Shown here in pieces: positions 5,156 through 8,798 of a stretch of 8,798 bases of DNA. The DNA lies in contig JBFHML010000073.1 of assembly GCA_041594335.1 (NCBI GenBank), positions 1-8,798 on the forward strand, written 5' to 3'. This stretch comes from JAGPUQ01 sp041594335 (lineage in GTDB: Bacteria; Pseudomonadota; Gammaproteobacteria; Pseudomonadales; Porticoccaceae). Below the pieces are notes generated by a model. The model saw nothing but the letters and a program-made list of their open reading frames with translations. It had not been told where the DNA came from and did no database searches. Made by a program: the position numbers and the translations under genes. Position 1 is the stretch's first letter; every line of letters starts with the position of its first letter.

Positions 5156-6730
5156 TCAGCCGGACGCCGGAGGGGTTTCCGGGCCAAAGATTTCATCGAG
5201 ATGTTCCGCAGGCAGCGGTTGGGTCAGCAGGGAGACCCCCACCGTCACCACCACGCACAGCGCCTCAGCCAACGTGGCGCAGGCAAAAGGATTGTCCGCC
5301 TGGCTCTGCAGCCAGAACAACACCTGTGCCAGTACCTCGCCATCGGCAGCGCCATCCGGCAGCCAGCCTTGCTGGAGGGCCATGAAGCCAAGCGCCCCGC
5401 TGATAAACCCCCACAGCGCCCCACTGCGGGTGACACCCCGCCAAAAGACCCCCAGAATCAGGGGACCGACCAGGGCCGCCATCAAACCGCCCAGGCCCAC
5501 CCAGACCATCAAGGCGATATTGGCGCCAATCGACTCCCAGGCCAGTAACGCCGCACCAATCAACACGACCACTACGGCCACACGACTGATACGTAATACA
5601 TTGCGATCCACCTCTGCGGCACTGGCCTGCGGGTGCAACACTCCCGACAGCCAGCGCCGATACAGATCGTTGGCGAAAACCTGGGAGATGGAGATCACCA
5701 GGCCATCCGCGGTGGACATGATCGCCGCCAAGATGCCGGCGCCGAACAGTGCCGCCAGCCACACCGGAAACACCTCGATCAGCAACGCGGGGATCGCCTG
5801 ATTGGGATCGCCAGCGAGCAACTGGTCACCCAGCACCGCCCGCGCCAGCACACCGCCGAAGACCATGGCGCCCAACACCAGGCCGAAAACCAGACACAGC
5901 AGCAGAAAGCGGCCGTGCCCCACGCCCTCGCGCAAGGCCCAGATCTTGTTACCGATATGGGGCAGCAACCCCAGGGTGAGATGGGCCATAAAGATGGCGA
6001 AATAATCCCACCAGGAATCGAAAATCGAGGTGCCGGTATGAAAGACCGCCACTGTCTCCGGATCCTGCGCACGCAACCGGTCGAGGGCGGCGTCTAGCCC
6101 TCCCCCAGTCCCGGCGCCGGAAAAAAACATGACCACGATGATCACCGCGAGCCCGAGCATCATCGCGCCCTGCACGCCATCGGTGAGAATGTCGGCGTGC
6201 GCCCCGCCCAGGACCACATAGACCAACAGCACCAACACGGTGACCACCAGCGCGGGGGCGGCCTCCAGACCCAACAACTGCTGGAACATCACCAATCCCG
6301 CTAACAGCTGCGCGGCGAGATAGAACAACAACACCACCGAAAACACGGCCACCACCACGCGCAATAGCTCGGAGCGATAGCGATCTCCAATGAATTCCGG
6401 TATCGAACGATTACCAAAGCGATTACCCGTGCGTTGCACCTGACGAAAACACAACCAGATCCCCAGATAAACGGCCAAGGGATACACCAATGCATACCCC
6501 AGGGCCGGCAATCCATAGAGATAGCCTAACCCTGGAATACCCAGAAAAGTGGCTCCCGAAGCGGTGGTGGCGGTCATCGCGAACGCCAGAAACCAGATGC
6601 CGTAGCCCCCGCGTGCGGTGGAGAAGTCGTCACTTCCGCCCACCCGTCGCATACCCAGATAACCGAAGCTGAGCATCAGACCGATATAGCAGACCAGAAA
6701 AAACCAGGACCAGACCAGCAGTGAATTCAT
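5156..6730 (-). CDS. Sodium:solute symporter family (SSS) transporter
   Basis: This encodes a 524-residue inner-membrane transporter of the SSS family (LeuT fold), which uses the sodium gradient to import a solute. About thirteen hydrophobic segments can be traced, the expected number. FAMTATTASGATFLGIPGLG at 50-69 matches the conserved second segment, NRSIPEFIGDRYRS at 107-120 is the family loop, and AGILAAIMSTADGLVISISQ at 331-350 with the following FANDLYRR carries the sodium-site serine and threonine (S339, T340), equivalent to S340 and T341 of the proline transporter PutP. The substrate cannot be told; it is not obviously a proline, pantothenate or acetate carrier. The ATG at 6730 has GAGAGGGG just upstream. 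A TTG one codon earlier is an equivalent alternative. No DUF485-type partner gene, as found beside acetate permeases, is present. The EVE gene follows by 19 nt. Confidence 0.92.
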   Translation of the reverse strand: MNSLLVWSWFFLVCYIGLMLSFGYLGMRRVGGSDDFSTARGGYGIWFLAFAMTATTASGATFLGIPGLGYLYGLPALGYALVYPLAVYLGIWLCFRQVQRTGNRFGNRSIPEFIGDRYRSELLRVVVAVFSVVLLFYLAAQLLAGLVMFQQLLGLEAAPALVVTVLVLLVYVVLGGAHADILTDGVQGAMMLGLAVIIVVMFFSGAGTGGGLDAALDRLRAQDPETVAVFHTGTSIFDSWWDYFAIFMAHLTLGLLPHIGNKIWALREGVGHGRFLLLCLVFGLVLGAMVFGGVLARAVLGDQLLAGDPNQAIPALLIEVFPVWLAALFGAGILAAIMSTADGLVISISQVFANDLYRRWLSGVLHPQASAAEVDRNVLRISRVAVVVVLIGAALLAWESIGANIALMVWVGLGGLMAALVGPLILGVFWRGVTRSGALWGFISGALGFMALQQGWLPDGAADGEVLAQVLFWLQSQADNPFACATLAEALCVVVTVGVSLLTQPLPAEHLDEIFGPETPPASG

Positions 6731-6766
6731 CAAACCCCTCTCGAAATCCAGGCGACGCGGGTCTTC

Positions 6767-6794
6767 GGTCGAGGGATCGCGACCCTCGCCGACC
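6767..6794. repeat. Imperfect inverted repeat between the symporter and RDD genes
   Basis: GGTCGAGGG pairs with CCCT-CGC-CGACC around the loop ATCGCGA, giving two short stems (AGGG/CCCT and GGTCG/CGACC) interrupted by a bulge of three. It lies in the 178-bp divergent region, about 37 nt upstream of the symporter start, so it would fall in that gene's leader or promoter. It could be an operator or an RNA hairpin, but there is no direct evidence for either. Confidence 0.3.
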
Positions 6795-6908
6795 GGCGCC
6801 CGCGGTATTCGGCCACAATTCCCCGCATATCTCCAGCCGAAAGCCCGGCAGCACTACCCTACCGACGCTGGAGTATCATGGCGCCCCCGGCCACCCACGG
6901 AACCTCGC

Positions 6909-7379
6909 GTGCCCTCGACACCCACGCCGCCCCCAGCTCCCTACCACCGCGCGCTGCCGCCGGCGAGTCTCTGGCGGCGCCTGGTCGCCCTGCTGTATGA
7001 CGGTTTGTTGTTGCTGGCGATCGCCTTCGCTTACACCGCTGCCGTGCTCACCATCCAGGTGCAGTTGCTCGGCTACGCCGAAGCTGAACCCATGGGTTGG
7101 CGCGCGTTGCTGGGCCTGTGGTTTTTCGCGTCTATCTACTATGTATGGTGCTGGCGCCGTTCGGGGCAAACACTGGGTATGAAGACCTGGCGCCTGCGTC
7201 TGCAACAGGAGGACGGTGGTCCTCCCACACGGAAACGTGCCTGGCTACGCTGCGTGTTGGCGCCCCTGTCGCTGTTCTCGATGGTCGGCTATTTATGGTG
7301 TCTGTGGAGCCGATCGGGCGACTGCCTGCACGACCGCTACAGCGGGACGCGAGTGGTGGTGCTACCGCGCCCTTCCTGA
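6909..7379 (+). CDS. RDD-family membrane protein
   Basis: This encodes a 156-residue membrane protein of the RDD family, named for a conserved arginine and two aspartates. The proline-rich start (1-18) leads to LWRRLVALLYD at 21-31 with the expected R and D, a first hydrophobic segment at about 32-53, a second at about 64-79 (LLGLWFFASIYYVWCW), and then RSGQTLGMKTWRLRL, the most typical RDD block. A third hydrophobic stretch follows near 114-131. The C-terminal GDCLHDRYSGTRVVVL carries the second aspartate region. Function is poorly defined; some members have been linked to sodium or proton exchange. The start is a GTG with a weak GGAA site 6 nt before it. No better in-frame start exists. RDD genes are often found beside lptF-lptG in gammaproteobacteria, and here it converges on lptG, with stops 22 nt apart. 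Confidence 0.88.
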   Translation: MPSTPTPPPAPYHRALPPASLWRRLVALLYDGLLLLAIAFAYTAAVLTIQVQLLGYAEAEPMGWRALLGLWFFASIYYVWCWRRSGQTLGMKTWRLRLQQEDGGPPTRKRAWLRCVLAPLSLFSMVGYLWCLWSRSGDCLHDRYSGTRVVVLPRPS

Positions 7380-7401
7380 GCGCCGGACCCCGCCACCACA
7401 G

Positions 7402-8463
7402 CTAGGCGGCGCGGCGCAGCAATACCAGACCGATCACCACGCACCCCAGCACCGGCGCGGCGACCGCCCAAAATGGCGAAAAGCCGAATACTAGGCTGGA
7501 AGGCCCTAGGAGATTCAGGCTTACCTGAAAGATCACCCCCACCAGAACCCCAGAAAATACCCGGAAGCCGGTGGTCGCGTCACGTAGCGGTCCAAACACG
7601 AAGGACACCGCGATCAGCAGCAGGCTGAACATCACGGCCGGTTGCAACAGCTTCGTCCACAGCGCCAACCAATATTCGCCGGAGCGGAGCCCCTGGCCCT
7701 CCAGGTACATGGCGTAGTCGCGCAGCTCACGCACCGGCAACGCTTCGGGTGGCATGAGCGTCAGGGTCACCAAATCCGGCGCCAGTCCAGTGTCCCAACG
7801 CCGAGTCGCGAAGCGCTCGGTCGCCACGGAATCCTCATCGAGCCGCGAAATCACGCCGTCCTCCTCGACCCAATGATCGCCCTGAAAGCGGGCACGCGCC
7901 GCAAAGCTCGCCTCCAGTAGCCGACGCTGGTCGTCGAATCGGTAGCGGGCAACACCTGCCAGCCGCCCGCCCGGATAGACGGCGTTGAAATGCATGAACT
8001 CATTGCCCTCGCGGTTCCACACCCCGCTGCGAGCGGAAAAACTCTCCTGCTCACCGCGCAACGCCATGCGCCGGCTCTCGGCCCACTGGCCGGCAGCCGG
8101 CACCACCAATTCGCCGAGCAAGGCACCAAACACAATCACCAAAAGCACGGGGCGCGCGGCAAACCCCGCGATGCGTAACAGCGACACCCCAGCGGCACGC
8201 ATCACCACCAACTCGCTACTACCGGCCAACGACCCCAGGCCCAGCATGGCGCCGATCAAGACCGCGAATGGCAAACTCTCGTATGCGCGCTCCGGCAGGG
8301 TGACGCCGATATAAAGCAGCAGCTCCGGAAAGTCATAATCGTTGCGCAAATCCCCCAAACCATCCGCCAGGGCGCCGATCACGTTGAGCGCCAAGATGAC
8401 CAGCAGTACCAGCAGGATCGCACCCAGCACCACGCCTCCGGTGTATCGAGACAACTGTTGCAT
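7402..8463 (-). CDS. lptG: LPS export permease LptG
   Basis: This encodes a 353-residue inner-membrane protein, one of the two permease subunits of the LptB2FG transporter that extracts lipopolysaccharide from the inner membrane and pushes it along the LptC-LptA bridge. The layout is that of the family: a first membrane segment at about 8-33 (YTGGVVLGAILLVLLVILAL region), segments two and three around the conserved SLPFAVLIGAMLGLGSLAGS (63-82) and SSELVVMRAAGVSLLRIAG (82-100), a large periplasmic beta-jellyroll domain (roughly 130-260), and three C-terminal segments including FVFGPLRDATTGFRVFSG. Length equals the family norm. The ATG overlaps the lptF stop in TGATG, and a purine-rich GGAAGGAAGGG (8469-8479) within lptF serves as ribosome site. 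Paired synthesis with LptF is therefore expected. Confidence 0.96.
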   Translation of the reverse strand: MQQLSRYTGGVVLGAILLVLLVILALNVIGALADGLGDLRNDYDFPELLLYIGVTLPERAYESLPFAVLIGAMLGLGSLAGSSELVVMRAAGVSLLRIAGFAARPVLLVIVFGALLGELVVPAAGQWAESRRMALRGEQESFSARSGVWNREGNEFMHFNAVYPGGRLAGVARYRFDDQRRLLEASFAARARFQGDHWVEEDGVISRLDEDSVATERFATRRWDTGLAPDLVTLTLMPPEALPVRELRDYAMYLEGQGLRSGEYWLALWTKLLQPAVMFSLLLIAVSFVFGPLRDATTGFRVFSGVLVGVIFQVSLNLLGPSSLVFGFSPFWAVAAPVLGCVVIGLVLLRRAA

Positions 8464-8798
8464 CAGTGCCCTTCCTTCCGCAGTAACGCGGGCGGTCGCC
8501 AGCCGACCCACCACAGCATCAGCCCGATGCCCAGCATCACGAATAGCCCATGCACGGCCCACAGGCCCGGCGTAGTGGCAAGCTCCCCATCCTCGATCGC
8601 GCCCCGCGCCGCGTTGAGGCTGATGAGATACAGCATGTAGAGCACCATTGCCGGAAGCACTCGGGCAAAGCGTCCCTCGCGCGGACTGGTACGACTCAAG
8701 GGCAACGCCATCAGTGTGATGATGGGCACCAGCAACACGGTCGAATAGCGCCACTGGAGAGCGGCGATATGCTCTGGATCCGTCGATTGGCGCAGTTC
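8463..8798 (-). CDS. lptF: LPS export permease LptF, 3' part
   Basis: This is the C-terminal 111 residues of LptF, the partner of LptG in the lipopolysaccharide transporter. The 5' part lies beyond the right edge of the window. The readable segment begins with ELRQSTDPEHIAALQWRYST, which corresponds to the end of the periplasmic domain with the common ALQWR element. It continues into the membrane part with MALPLSRTSPREGRFARVLP, a strongly conserved LptF signature, and ends with two hydrophobic helices. The stop TGA overlaps the lptG start by one base. Nothing suggests a defect; it is cut only by the window. Confidence 0.95.
   Translation of the reverse strand, partial: ELRQSTDPEHIAALQWRYSTVLLVPIITLMALPLSRTSPREGRFARVLPAMVLYMLYLISLNAARGAIEDGELATTPGLWAVHGLFVMLGIGLMLWWVGWRPPALLRKEGH

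Overview
The window is GC-rich and densely coded, with ten complete genes and one partial gene. It reads as ordinary chromosome of a proteobacterium, most likely a gammaproteobacterium. The main evidence is a Gram-negative lptF-lptG pair at the right edge, a close YghU-type glutathione enzyme, and overall gene content. No transposase, integrase, phage gene, CRISPR array, tRNA or rRNA was seen. The genus cannot be named. An SbtA-type bicarbonate transporter next to a PII-like protein fits an autotroph but does not prove one, because this family also occurs in heterotrophs.

Layout. Plus strand, 137-2594: a small proline-rich protein with a duplicated SFPASDPP module, a GFA/CENP-V-like zinc protein, a non-coding gap of about 330 bp, then sbtA (TTG start) coupled to a PII-like sbtB. 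Minus strand, 4048-2591: a YghU-type disulfide-bond oxidoreductase followed by a PNPOx-like flavin protein. Plus strand, 4189-4677: a TspO/MBR membrane protein, divergent from the YghU gene. Minus strand, 6730-4681: a sodium/solute symporter followed 19 nt later by an EVE-domain protein. Plus strand, 6909-7379: an RDD-family membrane protein. Minus strand, from the right edge to 7402: the 3' part of lptF and complete lptG, with stop and start overlapping in TGATG.

How the genes work together. SbtA and the PII-like protein form the clearest functional unit: a sodium-dependent bicarbonate permease with its probable nucleotide-sensing regulator. LptF and LptG form the membrane pair of the lipopolysaccharide exporter. 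The YghU-like, PNPOx-like and TspO genes have a loose redox or stress flavour, but no shared pathway can be shown. Strand alternates often. The three convergent junctions are very tight (overlapping stops, 3 nt and 22 nt), leaving no room for ordinary terminators between the genes.

No complete novel system could be demonstrated. The best leads are the duplicated SFPASDPP small protein and the SbtA/PII-like pair, whose PII-like partner lacks the C-terminal cysteine loop known from cyanobacterial SbtB.
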